Positions 48,988 through 57,488 are shown, numbered from the stretch's first letter. The stretch: 62,627 nt of DNA from Candidatus Saccharimonadota bacterium (GCA_017509895.1 JAFWOH010000027.1:1-62627), one strand, 5' to 3'. Made by a program: numbers and translations. Notes: generated by a model from the sequence alone, not told the origin.

Positions 48988-51900
48988 ATGAAACATATAA
49001 ACTTTAACTACCTGATGGATACCAGAGCAATATCAAGAAGCTCTGGTACCCATCAGGGAGCCCAAATGAGAAATAACCTCATTCTCTTAAGGTTTGGGCT
49101 CCTTACTTCCCATGACCGGTTTGGTTTTTCCGGCTATTTTGGACGCTCTGAACATTCCATTCATTCCCATCATTCCCGCATTTCTCGCTCCATTCCGCTT
49201 ATGTTCGCTCTGCTTGCCTTAGCTATTCTGTCTGGTGGTTTTCTTTTCTCTCATTCCGCTTATGGAGCAAGCTATCTAAATGTTTCTTCCTCCGCACCAG
49301 AAGGCTTAGTAAAGTTTTCTAAAGTACAACCTTCTAGTACTGGTTCTATGAGTACCGCACAAGACACCCTTACCATTAATACAAACTGTACTGTAGGCTA
49401 TTCCGTTTATGTTTCTGCTACTAGTACTGGAGACACTAATCTCACCAATAGTGCTGCAGCTAATAACAATACTATCTCTGCTTCAAATACTACTGTAGGC
49501 AGTACTGCTACCGTACTCTCTCCAGATACATGGGGCATTAATGCAAATAGCAGTGATGTATCAGACGGCAAATACTATGGCCTTCCTACATACGCTTCTG
49601 CTATGAATACTGCTCTTACTACTAAATCTAATGTAGAAATCAGTACTACTGTTCCTATCTACTATGGTGCTAAAGTCACTACCGCGATTGCTCCAGGTAC
49701 TTATTCTGGAGATGTGCTATATACTGTACTACCAGACAGTTCTTGTCTAGATTATATCGTAGTCTTTGATAAAAATGCTTCTGATGCTACCGGTACTATG
49801 GCAAACCAAAGCATACCAAGAGGAGATGCTACCGCTCTTTCCGCTAATACTTATACTCGTTCCGGTTATACTTTCCTCGGCTGGAGCAACAGTGCAGACG
49901 GCAAAACCGGAACAGCCGTAAATGGTGTAGGTACTATGGCAGATGTAGATTATACCGACAAAGAGAAGGTTACAGACCTCATTGCCGGTAGCCAGACTAA
50001 AACTCTTTATGCTATCTGGGCAGTAGTCTCTGGCGATATGCAGACCTGGACTGGCTGTCCAAGCCTCGCTACAAACACTGTTATTTACCTAAAAGACACG
50101 AGAGACAATAAAGTCTATGCCGTTAAGAAACTCCCAGACGGCAAATGCTGGATGATGAGCAACCTCTCCGTCTCCAATGTCGTGATGACTTCAAGCGATA
50201 CCAATCTCGCCTCTGGCGCCACCTTTGACCTCACCTCCGGTATCACCTATTCTGGCGACTCCGGCTGGTGTACGGCGAACAGCGCCGCTTGTGACGACGC
50301 CAAGGCCGTCTACGCCAGGAATGACTCTAACGGCTACCTCTACAACTGGTATACCGCTACCGCCGGCAACGGCACTTATAGTACCGCCGCTGACGTAACC
50401 ATAAATTACGACATCTGTCCGAAAGGTTGGCATCTCCCGGTAGGTGGCGATAACAATACCTCGAACCAGTTTGCCCTGCTCGATATTGCCCTTGGTGGTA
50501 CTGGCACAAACAGGATGTTTGCAAACACTTATAGCGCTATGACTAATATCTTCCCGCTTGTCGGCTATATCTACGGTTCATTGGACTACGTCGGTAGGGG
50601 CGGGCAGTACTGGTCGTCTACTGCTCAATCTAATGACAGCGCGTACTACCTAAACTTCTACCCGAGCGATCAGTACATGGGCCTCCGGAGAAGCAGCTAC
50701 AATTTCAACGGCAACTCCGTCCGCTGCATAGCTCAGAATAATTATACGGTGAGCTATAATGCCAATGGTGGTACCGGGGCGGCCAGTAAGGCGAGTGACA
50801 CCATTTACGAAACCGGCACCTTCACAACGGCAGGGCAGGGGACATTAGCAAAAGACGGCTACAACTTCCTCGGCTGGAGTCTAGACCAAAACGCCACCTC
50901 GGCCACCTACGCCGCTAATTCGTCCGTAGATGTCCAAACCCTCATCTCCGCCGCCGGCTCCCCCGCCTCCGGCAGTACCATCACCCTTTATGCCGTTTGG
51001 GAAGAGCAGGCGGATGGCGATATGCAGAGCTTTAACTGCGCAAGTCTTGCTTCAGGTGCCACCGCTAAACTCCGTGATACTCGCGATGGACAAATCTATT
51101 CTGTCTATCGCATCCCAACTAATGCCACTTATTACGGTACTAGCACCGTAGCCAATATTGCTGGTAAATGTATCATGACTAAAGACCTTAACCTTGGCGC
51201 AGTAGACTCTGTTTCAGGAGCAAGTTCTTCAATTACCGCACAAGGCACAATGAATCTTTCGCCACAAGATTCAGCTTTCTCTACCCCGACTGGTTCTGGC
51301 GAGTCTATTACCGTCCCAACAACGACTACTGCCGTCACTCATGGCACACCGGGCACTGGAGACAACTACTATACTAACCGTCAATACCGTATAGACGGTA
51401 CCGGAAATTATGCTGGCAGAGGTTACTACACTTGGGGCGCCGCTATGCTTGCTTGTCCAAAGAATTGGAGATTACCAACTGCTGATGAGTATGCCATTGG
51501 TAGTGGTTGGGAAACATATACTGGTGGTCTTGCTGCTATCGTTAAAGGTGCTAATTACTCCACTACTATTAGTAACATAACCTCCTCCCCTTGGTCCTTC
51601 GTGCTTGGTGGGTACTATAACAATGGTTTCGACAACGCCGGCTCCTACGGGTACTATTGGTCCACTACTCAGAACGTTTCGACTTACTCATATAACTTGT
51701 ACATGGGTTCGTCGGGCGGTCTCGTACGGGGCAGCGGCAGCAAGAGAAGCGGCTACGCAGTTCGCTGCATAGCCGACCCGACCATGCAAAACTTTGACTC
51801 TAGTAGCCTACCGAACGTCGGGGACTCGACCACCCTAGTAGATACCCGGGATGGTACAGAATACGTCGTGAAGCGTCTCCCAGACCAGAAGGTTTGGATG

Positions 51901-52491
51901 GTAGAAAACCTCAAACTCTCTAACTATAACCTCACTTCCTCCGACTCTAACGTCTCCTCCTCCGGCTTTAACATGCTAACTTCCAACGTAGCTCAATCTA
52001 CCGGTACCTGGTGTACAGACTGGAACTCTACTTGCTATAACAAAATCTCGGTCTACCCACGAACTGATAGTAACGGTAATCTTTACAACTGGTACACCGC
52101 TACCGCCGGCACTAGCGGTAGCAGCTACGACATCTGCCCGAAAGGTTGGCGCTTACCTACCGGCGGCTCGAGCGGCGAGTTCGCAGCTCTAGATAAAGCC
52201 TGGGGCGGTACCGGAGCATACCGCAATAACGCTAATACTTACAGCACCTTTACCGGAGCCTATACTTCTGGCAATAACGGCGGCTTTACGCCTCTGCCCG
52301 GCTATATTAACGGGTCGCTGCGCAGTGTTGGCTCGAGCGGGTACTGGTGGTCGTCTACTGCTAATGGTTCAGGCGTCGCGCACTACCTGAACTTGTACTC
52401 GAGCAATTCGAACGTGGACCCCGATAGCTACTTCTACAGCAACTGCGCCGGGTACCACGGGTACTCAGTGCGGTGCGTGGCTAAGTCTTGA
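48988..52491 (+). CDS. Three-domain FISUMP surface adhesin
   Basis: 1167 aa from ATG 48988: AGGAGG lies nine bases upstream, whereas the in-frame ATG at 48886 falls inside the leader stem. A long N-terminal region (about 70 aa) precedes the membrane/signal segment SIPLMFALLALAILSGGFLF. Then come a beta-sandwich (about 95-255), an InlB-type repeat (YTRSGYTFLGWSNSADGKTG), FISUMP domain 1 (about 345-585), a second InlB-type repeat (DGYNFLGWSLDQNATS), FISUMP domain 2 (about 670-930) and domain 3 (about 935-1167). Each FISUMP domain has C-P-K-x-W-x-L-P, a Y/W-W-S-S/T-T motif and a closing VRC. Domains like these decorate Saccharibacteria surfaces. The stretches before each VRC are the most different between copies and look like DGR variable regions. 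No wall anchor follows domain 3. Confidence 0.85.
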   Translation: MKHINFNYLMDTRAISRSSGTHQGAQMRNNLILLRFGLLTSHDRFGFSGYFGRSEHSIHSHHSRISRSIPLMFALLALAILSGGFLFSHSAYGASYLNVSSSAPEGLVKFSKVQPSSTGSMSTAQDTLTINTNCTVGYSVYVSATSTGDTNLTNSAAANNNTISASNTTVGSTATVLSPDTWGINANSSDVSDGKYYGLPTYASAMNTALTTKSNVEISTTVPIYYGAKVTTAIAPGTYSGDVLYTVLPDSSCLDYIVVFDKNASDATGTMANQSIPRGDATALSANTYTRSGYTFLGWSNSADGKTGTAVNGVGTMADVDYTDKEKVTDLIAGSQTKTLYAIWAVVSGDMQTWTGCPSLATNTVIYLKDTRDNKVYAVKKLPDGKCWMMSNLSVSNVVMTSSDTNLASGATFDLTSGITYSGDSGWCTANSAACDDAKAVYARNDSNGYLYNWYTATAGNGTYSTAADVTINYDICPKGWHLPVGGDNNTSNQFALLDIALGGTGTNRMFANTYSAMTNIFPLVGYIYGSLDYVGRGGQYWSSTAQSNDSAYYLNFYPSDQYMGLRRSSYNFNGNSVRCIAQNNYTVSYNANGGTGAASKASDTIYETGTFTTAGQGTLAKDGYNFLGWSLDQNATSATYAANSSVDVQTLISAAGSPASGSTITLYAVWEEQADGDMQSFNCASLASGATAKLRDTRDGQIYSVYRIPTNATYYGTSTVANIAGKCIMTKDLNLGAVDSVSGASSSITAQGTMNLSPQDSAFSTPTGSGESITVPTTTTAVTHGTPGTGDNYYTNRQYRIDGTGNYAGRGYYTWGAAMLACPKNWRLPTADEYAIGSGWETYTGGLAAIVKGANYSTTISNITSSPWSFVLGGYYNNGFDNAGSYGYYWSTTQNVSTYSYNLYMGSSGGLVRGSGSKRSGYAVRCIADPTMQNFDSSSLPNVGDSTTLVDTRDGTEYVVKRLPDQKVWMVENLKLSNYNLTSSDSNVSSSGFNMLTSNVAQSTGTWCTDWNSTCYNKISVYPRTDSNGNLYNWYTATAGTSGSSYDICPKGWRLPTGGSSGEFAALDKAWGGTGAYRNNANTYSTFTGAYTSGNNGGFTPLPGYINGSLRSVGSSGYWWSSTANGSGVAHYLNLYSSNSNVDPDSYFYSNCAGYHGYSVRCVAKS
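49011..49102 (+). promoter_or_regulatory. Two hairpins within the first codons of the adhesin gene
   Basis: CCTGATGGATACCAGAGC (49011-49028) pairs with 49040-49057 over 18 positions with one mismatch. GGAGCCCAAA (49057-49066) pairs with TTTGGGCTCC (49093-49102). They encode the residues before the signal segment and may modulate translation or transcription elongation. Confidence 0.75.
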
Positions 52492-52508
52492 GAACCCGAA
52501 CCCTCCAC

Positions 52509-52605
52509 CCCTGTTCGCCCTTTCAAAACCCGCTACTTTTCCACCATTACGAGCCTGTGGCTCGTAATGGAAGGGCAAACTTGTGCACGAATGTGCACAA
52601 GGAAG
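52509..52605. repeat. Nested inverted repeats behind the adhesin gene
   Basis: CCATTACGAGC (52540-52550 region) and GCTCGTAATGG form a perfect 11-bp hairpin with the loop ctgtg. It is enclosed by GTTCGCCCTT and AAGGGCAAAC (one mismatch) and followed by CTTGTGCAC/GTGCACAAG (loop gaat). It may be the 3'-end structure of the adhesin mRNA, or the downstream hairpin of a diversified locus. Confidence 0.75.
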
Positions 52606-52637
52606 ACCTACCGAGCTATCCACATCCCCTAATACGG

Positions 52638-52769
52638 ATGGTCCGGAGAGTTCGGGGTCTGACACAGGCCTACGTCGCCGAGCAAATCAGCGGTTCTGTC
52701 CGCGCCTTTTACGACGAAGATGAAAAAGAATGGTGGCTCTCCGCAAAAGAGTCTGGTTTACCTCCCTAA
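52638..52769 (+). pseudogene. Decayed copy of the XRE/Bro-N-like regulator
   Basis: The frame reads MVRRVRGLTQAYVAEQI and then directly SVRAFYDEDEKEWWLSAK. Both parts match the intact gene at 53723-54151 (residues ~13-30 and ~93-111), with the ~190 bp between them deleted in frame. It stops soon after (TAA at 52767). The 420-base gap 52492-52911 holds this, the hairpins at 52509-52605 and the promoter of the next operon. Confidence 0.8.
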
Positions 52770-52911
52770 CGGCGCCATCCCTCCCCCACTCCTCTTCCCA
52801 AACCCGCCCAATCCGCCAGAAAAATTCTTTGTCAACAATTTTTACATTTTATATTGACTTTTTATTTGTGCCGGTCTATAATAGAGACATAACATCATAA
52901 ATGGAGGCTAA

Positions 52912-53175
52912 ATGTTAAGAAAAAATTATCACGCGAAAAGGGAACTGACCGTTCTTGAGCGCCAAGCGAGTTCATGCTACAATAAAAATATGAAAAAACA
53001 TGATACTATAAGCGGAGACGACAGGATAAACAGAGCCCTTAAAAAAGTAAAAAAGATGGGACTCAGTTTTGATTATGTGCCATGCGACAAAATAGACATC
53101 GAAAAAGTGCGCGCATCGGCAAAAAAAATTCGCAATGATGTGGTAGAGTATCATGAAGAGATTGTTGCAGTGTAA
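52912..53175 (+). CDS. Putative antitoxin of the PIN operon
   Basis: 87 aa from ATG 52912 (GGAGG seven bases upstream, behind TATAAT at about 52877), or 61 aa from ATG 52990, which has TACAAT (52978-52983) exactly six bases before it and TTGAGC 17 bases further up. So two promoters and two starts may exist. The core is DDRINRALKKVKKMGLSFDY, VPCDKIDIEKVRASAKKIRN, then VVEYHEEIVAV, a charged helical protein without membrane segments. It overlaps the PIN gene by 23 bp, the usual antitoxin-then-toxin order. The family is unknown; the role is inferred from position. Confidence 0.6.
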   Translation: MLRKNYHAKRELTVLERQASSCYNKNMKKHDTISGDDRINRALKKVKKMGLSFDYVPCDKIDIEKVRASAKKIRNDVVEYHEEIVAV

Positions 53176-53722
53176 TCCAGATATAGTGAATGAGTATTCT
53201 GGCAAAACTATTGTTTTAGATACGGCAGCATTAATTGATGCCTCAAAAACAAAAGATTTTGGCGATTTAATAACAAGCATGTCAGAGAAAGGATGTATAT
53301 TCTATTCCACCACGGATGTTTATTTTGAATTTATACGAGGCTCTAAAACGCTAGAAAAGATAATAAATTTTACTAAATTTCTAGAAGATTTAGGTATCGA
53401 ACTAAAGAAAAGTTTAGTTGATTTTATATCTTCTGCCGATATTATGCTTTTTAATCTAGTCATAAATAATTGTTTTAATCGTACTAAAAAGATTCCTAGC
53501 CTGACAGATGTCATGCTCATGCTAGAGCTTTTTGTAAACCGCGACAAAGACATATATCTCATGACCGCCAATCATAAAGATATCCCGGCTCAGATTTTTG
53601 ATACTATGGAGCTAATTGTCTTTGAAACCAGTAATGAAATTCGTACCGAGGCGATCTATGCCCTGAACAAAGATAGATTAGGGAAGTTTTTTGAAAAAAT
53701 TTTAGATAAGGAGAACATTTAA
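53153..53722 (+). CDS. PIN-domain toxin-like ribonuclease
   Basis: 189 aa. PIN fold: IVLDTAALIDASKTKDF (first Asp), IFYSTTDVYFEFIRG (Glu), PSLTDVMLMLELFVNRDKDI (Asp) and YLMTANHKDIPA (fourth acidic/polar strand). The order and spacing fit VapC-like PIN nucleases, though it is longer than the usual ~130 aa. With the overlapping small gene upstream and the XRE gene one base downstream, it forms a three-gene toxin-antitoxin-like operon. The target is probably RNA. Confidence 0.75.
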   Translation: MKRLLQCNPDIVNEYSGKTIVLDTAALIDASKTKDFGDLITSMSEKGCIFYSTTDVYFEFIRGSKTLEKIINFTKFLEDLGIELKKSLVDFISSADIMLFNLVINNCFNRTKKIPSLTDVMLMLELFVNRDKDIYLMTANHKDIPAQIFDTMELIVFETSNEIRTEAIYALNKDRLGKFFEKILDKENI

Positions 53723-54151
53723 ATGTTAGAAGAAATAAATTACCCAAACAACATCGGGATGGTCCGGAAGGTCCGGGGGCTAACGCAGGCCTATGTGGCC
53801 GAGCAAATCGGCGTTTCTCGCCCGAAATACATTGAGATTGAAAGAGGTCAAAAGGAGCTGACCGTCTCCCAGCTAGAAAAATTAAAAGAGGTTTTAGATG
53901 CCAGCTTTGAAGATTTAATCGGCATCGATACAGGGAGGATTGATTTCCGTAAATTCATCAAAGAGCATACCACATCCGAGGAAGAAGAGCTAGAGCTCGG
54001 TGGCGGCTCTATCCGCGCCTTTTATGATGAGGATGAAAAAGAATGGTGGCTCTCCGCAAAAGACGTCATCAAGATTTTGGGCGGCCTCTCCGCCAGCCTC
54101 TCTGAGGCACTCGATAAATATTCCGTCCCGCCCAAGAATCCCAGTAAATAA
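53723..54151 (+). CDS. XRE-family regulator with Bro-N/DinD-like C-terminus
   Basis: 142 aa. The helix-turn-helix is at about residues 10-65 (IGMVRKVRGLTQAYVAEQIG, VSRPKYIEIERGQ, LTVSQLEKLKEVL). The C-terminal part has SIRAFYDEDEKEWWLSAKDV then IKILGGLSASLSEALDKYS, which resembles the start of Bro-N/DinD-type domains (I-R-x-x-x-D-E-x-E-W-x-F-S-x-x-D-V). It starts immediately after the PIN stop (AAGGAG upstream), so it probably autoregulates the operon or serves as a second antitoxin. A deleted copy lies at 52638. Confidence 0.8.
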   Translation: MLEEINYPNNIGMVRKVRGLTQAYVAEQIGVSRPKYIEIERGQKELTVSQLEKLKEVLDASFEDLIGIDTGRIDFRKFIKEHTTSEEEELELGGGSIRAFYDEDEKEWWLSAKDVIKILGGLSASLSEALDKYSVPPKNPSK

Positions 54152-54157
54152 AACCCG

Positions 54158-54757
54158 TCACCGTTCCATCCCCGCCGCTAGTCGCTTTTCGGATGCCTCA
54201 ATTCGCTGTTTTATAAAGGCTAAAATCTCTTGCACCCTATCGTCTATCTTCCTGATGTCCAGCTTATCCCAGAGAATCCACCATTTTAATACCGTCGCCA
54301 CATAATTTCCAACTTCAAAACAAATCCAATCGTCTACCATTTTCGCCCGCCTAGTCCCCCGGCTCGTCCGGACAAATAATTTAATCTCCGTCTGTATCGA
54401 GCTAGAAATCCCTTCAAATGCCCGCGCGTTCATTCGCAGAACACTATATCTATAATACAGCGCATGCTTAGCCACAAAATAAAATAGCCTCGTTAGGCTA
54501 ATTAGTAGAGAAGTGTTCTCCTCAAAAACTACAGTCAGTTCCATCTGTATCCTCATATGCCCAGCTTCCGCCACTTCCAAAAGCCCCGGATAATGTCTAT
54601 AAAAAGTCGGCGTAGAAACTCCCGCCGATTTACATAGTGTCACAACCGATAACTTCTCCGAATACGGATGCACCGTAAAAAACTGAAAGAGAGACTGTTC
54701 TAAGGCCTCTCTTGTTCGTGAACATCTCCTGTCTGCCAGGTTGATTGTATTTTTCAC
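54158..54757 (-). CDS. TetR/AcrR-family regulator
   Basis: 199 aa, starting at GTG 54757: minus-strand TATAAT lies nine bases before it, whereas the ATG at 54787 is upstream of the box. N-terminal HTH: SRTREALEQSLFQFFTVHPY, SVVTLCKSAGVSTPTFYRHY (TetR recognition helix with T-x-T-F-Y-x-H-F/Y). The ligand domain of ~140 aa contains LISLTRLFYFVAKHALYY and VGNYVATVLKWWILWDK, as in DhaS-type TetR proteins. Convergent with the XRE gene and divergent from the RhuM gene. Regulated genes unknown. Confidence 0.85.
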   Translation of the reverse strand: MKNTINLADRRCSRTREALEQSLFQFFTVHPYSEKLSVVTLCKSAGVSTPTFYRHYPGLLEVAEAGHMRIQMELTVVFEENTSLLISLTRLFYFVAKHALYYRYSVLRMNARAFEGISSSIQTEIKLFVRTSRGTRRAKMVDDWICFEVGNYVATVLKWWILWDKLDIRKIDDRVQEILAFIKQRIEASEKRLAAGMER

Positions 54758-54891
54758 AATAAAAATATTATAAACCAATTTCGCCAAAAAGTCAATAGGA
54801 TTTTTGAAAAATCATGTTCAAATTGCTCATATAGGCAGACATCTAATAATCGACAGTATATAAAAACTCCCGACCATGTTATAATTATGCC

Positions 54892-55491
54892 ATGGAAAAT
54901 AGCCAAGGCGACATTGTTCTCTATGAGTCACAGGATGGAAAGCTAAAAATAGATGTTAAACTAGAAGACGAAACAGCTTGGCTTTCGCAACATCAGCTCG
55001 CAGAGTTATTCCAGACTTCAAAACAACTCATCAGTCATCATATTAATAACATTTTTAGGGAGGGAGAGTTAGACAAAAATTCAGTTGTCAAAAATTATTT
55101 GACAACTGCAGCCGATGGCAAAAAATATCGGACAAGTTTTTATAATCTCGATATGATTATCTCTCTTGGCTACCGCATTAATTCCAAAATCGCCACAGTC
55201 TTTCGTCAATGGGCGACAGCCCGTCTAAAAGAATATATTATAAAAGGTTTCACTCTGGATGACGAGCGCCTCAAACAAAATGGTGGCCGCTATTTCAAAG
55301 AGCTTTTACAGCGTATTCGCGACATTCGCAGCTCCGAGCGTAACCTTTGGCAACAAGTAGCGGATATTTATGCTACGGCAATTGATTATGATAAAAACAG
55401 CAAAACCACTAAAGAATTTTTTGCTACTGTCCAGAACAAAATGCATTATGCCGTCCATCACCAAACTGCCGCTGAGGTTGTCTATAATTAA
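54892..55491 (+). CDS. RhuM-family protein, C-terminally short
   Basis: 199 aa. IVLYESQDGKLKIDVKLEDE, TAWLSQHQLAELFQTSKQLI, SHHINNIFREGELDKNSVVK and the following YRTSFYNLDMIISLGYRINS match the RhuM (virulence protein/Bro-like) family closely. Family members usually run to more than 300 aa; this one stops after HHQTAAEVVYN, near the middle of the family, with no continuation in the other frames before the dnaJ promoter. It may be truncated and inactive, or the N-terminal domain may suffice. TATAAT (54880-54885) is six bases before the ATG. Confidence 0.8.
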   Translation: MENSQGDIVLYESQDGKLKIDVKLEDETAWLSQHQLAELFQTSKQLISHHINNIFREGELDKNSVVKNYLTTAADGKKYRTSFYNLDMIISLGYRINSKIATVFRQWATARLKEYIIKGFTLDDERLKQNGGRYFKELLQRIRDIRSSERNLWQQVADIYATAIDYDKNSKTTKEFFATVQNKMHYAVHHQTAAEVVYN

Positions 55492-55519
55492 AGAGCTAGA
55501 ATCACTAAGATATATAAAA

Positions 55520-55546
55520 TTAGCACTCTTGCATTCCAAGTGCTAA
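55520..55546 (+). promoter_or_regulatory. CIRCE operator of dnaJ
   Basis: TTAGCACTC (55520-55528), nine bases, AAGTGCTAA (55538-55546), one mismatch. Its spacer starts with TTGCATT, as in dnaK operator 1, which serves as the -35. Confidence 0.93.
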
Positions 55547-55557
55547 AGCGCTATAAT
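55529..55557 (+). promoter_or_regulatory. dnaJ promoter
   Basis: TTGCAT (55529-55534), 17 bases, TATAAT (55552-55557). HrcA bound to the CIRCE would cover the -35 exactly as at dnaK. Confidence 0.85.
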
Positions 55558-55604
55558 ATATATCATGAATAAATACCTAGCTCAATTTGAAAAGGAGCAA
55601 ACCA

Positions 55605-56510
55605 ATGCCTAAGCGTGATTATTATGAAGTACTAGGTGTCTCAAAAAACGCCTCTGATGATGAAATTAAAAAGGCCTATCGAAAACTCGCCATTAAATAT
55701 CATCCCGATAAAAATCCGGGTGATAAAGAGGCGGAAGAAAAGTTTAAAGAAATTTCCGAGGCCCATGAAGTTTTGTCGGACAAGCAAAAGCGCGCTCGCT
55801 ATGATCAGTTCGGCCATGCCGGTGTCAATGGCGGCGCCGGAAACCCATTCGGAAATGGCGGGAATCCATTCGGAGGCGGTTCTTATACTTTCAATGGCCA
55901 GAGTTTCAATTTCGATTTCGGTGGTGGCGGCTTGGACGACATTTTAGGTTCTCTCTTCGGCTTTGGCCCGGGCGCCAGAAGGGCTCGTCGCGGTGCAGAT
56001 TATAGGACAAATCTTACCATCACTTTTGAAGAATCTATTTTTGGCACCGAGAAAGAAATCAGCGCAAACGGCCAAAACTTTAAGCTAAAAATCCCCGCTG
56101 GCATCGACGATGGCATGCAAATCCGCCTTCGTGGCAAGGGTGGCGAGGCTCCAGAAGGTGGCGAAAAAGGCGATCTCTATGTCCAGATTCATGTCAAGCC
56201 TCATAAACACCTCACTCGTGAAGGCACGCTCATTCTTTCAGAGGAGAAAATCAGCATGGTGGATGCTGCTCTCGGCACAGAAATTGATGTCGAGACCGTC
56301 GATGGCAAAATCACTATGCGCGTCCCCGCCGGCACACAGTCTGGTACCCCCTTTAAGCTTTCTGGTCATGGCGTACCCTTCCGCGCGGATGGTGATCGTG
56401 GTCCACATATTGTCACGATTATTGTCGAGACCCCGAAAAACCTCTCTAAGAAACAGCGTGAGCTCCTAGAGGAGTTTAAGAAAAGTAAGAAGCGTGGCCT
56501 CTTTGGCTAA
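55605..56510 (+). CDS. dnaJ: DnaJ/CbpA-type co-chaperone (class II Hsp40)
   Basis: 301 aa from ATG 55605 (AAAGGAG upstream; an earlier TTG-type start is unsupported). J-domain at residues 1-65 with the catalytic HPD in YHPDKNPG, a Gly/Phe-rich region (about 70-120, [14 protein letters not shown]), and two C-terminal substrate domains with GRGKGG-like [19 protein letters not shown] and [10 protein letters not shown]. There is no CxxCxGxG zinc finger, so it is class II (CbpA-like) and shorter than classical DnaJ. It stimulates DnaK ATPase. The gene is monocistronic under CIRCE, which fits co-control with dnaK. Confidence 0.95.
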   Translation: MPKRDYYEVLGVSKNASDDEIKKAYRKLAIKYHPDKNPGDKEAEEKFKEISEAHEVLSDKQKRARYDQFGHAGVNGGAGNPFGNGGNPFGGGSYTFNGQSFNFDFGGGGLDDILGSLFGFGPGARRARRGADYRTNLTITFEESIFGTEKEISANGQNFKLKIPAGIDDGMQIRLRGKGGEAPEGGEKGDLYVQIHVKPHKHLTREGTLILSEEKISMVDAALGTEIDVETVDGKITMRVPAGTQSGTPFKLSGHGVPFRADGDRGPHIVTIIVETPKNLSKKQRELLEEFKKSKKRGLFG

Positions 56511-56538
56511 ACTAAAGCCTAAGACATACATCCGCCCA

Positions 56539-56561
56539 GACTTTTCTTCGGAAGAAAAGTC
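56539..56561. repeat. Type-C hairpin after dnaJ
   Basis: GACTTTTCTT (56539-56548) with AAGAAAAGTC (56552-56561) around cgg. It is related to the type-C hairpin at 48128-48159 but lacks the left GTTGGG. Confidence 0.75.
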
Positions 56562-56582
56562 CCATTATGGTATAATAAAGAT

Positions 56583-57095
56583 ATGAAAAAGCGCGTCCTG
56601 ATTTTGAGCCTCGCTCTCGCATTCATAGTAGCTGCGACAGCTCATGCTGAAGAAAAAACCTCCACCATTTCAAAGGAACAGGCTGGCGCTATTTCTCAGT
56701 CTTGCGATTCTATCAAACAATCTCTCAGAAAACTTCAAAAAGCCGATACTAAAACTCGTTCTTACCTCGGTAGCATCTATGAGGAGCTCTTGACCGATTT
56801 TATCAATCCCTTAAACATCCGCCTCGTCAAAAACAACCTCCCGAGCACTTCCTTGACCGAGCTCCACTCTAGTTTCCTGAGCGGCCGTCAGGATTTTGCC
56901 AAAAAATTCACGCTCTATGAACAGTCTTTCGAGGCCTTGCTTTCTAGTGATTGCACTAAAAATCCCGAGGAGTTTTATCAAAAGCTTCAGGAGACTAGAA
57001 AGGCCCGCACCACTCTCGAGCAGTCCACCGAGGCTCTTCGCATGATACTCGAAAAACATCAAAACGCTGTCCAAACTTTGAAAGGAACTCTCTAA
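56583..57095 (+). CDS. Secreted helical protein, family unknown
   Basis: 170 aa. Clear signal peptide (residues 4-21, cleavage after AHAEE or AHA). The mature part is almost wholly helical, with Lys/Gln/Ser-rich heptads (AISQSCDSIKQSLRKLQKAD; TLEQSTEALRMILEKHQNA) and two cysteines. It is likely a periplasm-like-space or surface coiled-coil protein. TATAAT (56571-56576) is six bases before the ATG. The next gene starts directly after its stop (TAA-ATG), so the two are probably partners. Confidence 0.7.
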   Translation: MKKRVLILSLALAFIVAATAHAEEKTSTISKEQAGAISQSCDSIKQSLRKLQKADTKTRSYLGSIYEELLTDFINPLNIRLVKNNLPSTSLTELHSSFLSGRQDFAKKFTLYEQSFEALLSSDCTKNPEEFYQKLQETRKARTTLEQSTEALRMILEKHQNAVQTLKGTL

Positions 57096-57476
57096 ATGGA
57101 AGAAGGTATAGAAAAGAAAAATCACAACCTCTTTCTCCTTGGCGTCGGCGCGACTTTAATTGCCCTGCTAACTACCGGCATCAGCATTCTAATTTACCAT
57201 TATTCTGGCGATATTTATTTGGATCGTTCCCGCCCTGGCTTTCTCCCCGATAAAGAAGAAATCGAGAGTCAAGACGAAGATGAGGAATATATTTTTTCCG
57301 AAGACGGCCCTGTCACTAAATACGACTTAGACGAATATCTAAAACAATTTCAAGAGGAAATCAAAGACCTCGACGAGCTAAAAAATCCCTATGGCCCAGA
57401 CCCACTTTCGGATGGCGCCCTCGGCATCCCCGCCGCAAAGGCTGCTGAGCCTACCTCACCCGCGGAGAACACATAA
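57096..57476 (+). CDS. Single-pass membrane protein with acidic tail
   Basis: 126 aa, starting directly after the previous stop. A membrane segment at about residues 11-32 (LFLLGVGATLIALLTTGISI) is followed by an acidic extracellular tail (KEEIESQDEDEEYIFSEDG; KQFQEEIKDLDELKNPYGPD). No known domain. It probably acts with the secreted helical protein upstream, as its membrane anchor; this is only inferred from adjacency. Confidence 0.65.
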   Translation: MEEGIEKKNHNLFLLGVGATLIALLTTGISILIYHYSGDIYLDRSRPGFLPDKEEIESQDEDEEYIFSEDGPVTKYDLDEYLKQFQEEIKDLDELKNPYGPDPLSDGALGIPAAKAAEPTSPAENT

Positions 57477-57488
57477 AAAACTACAACA

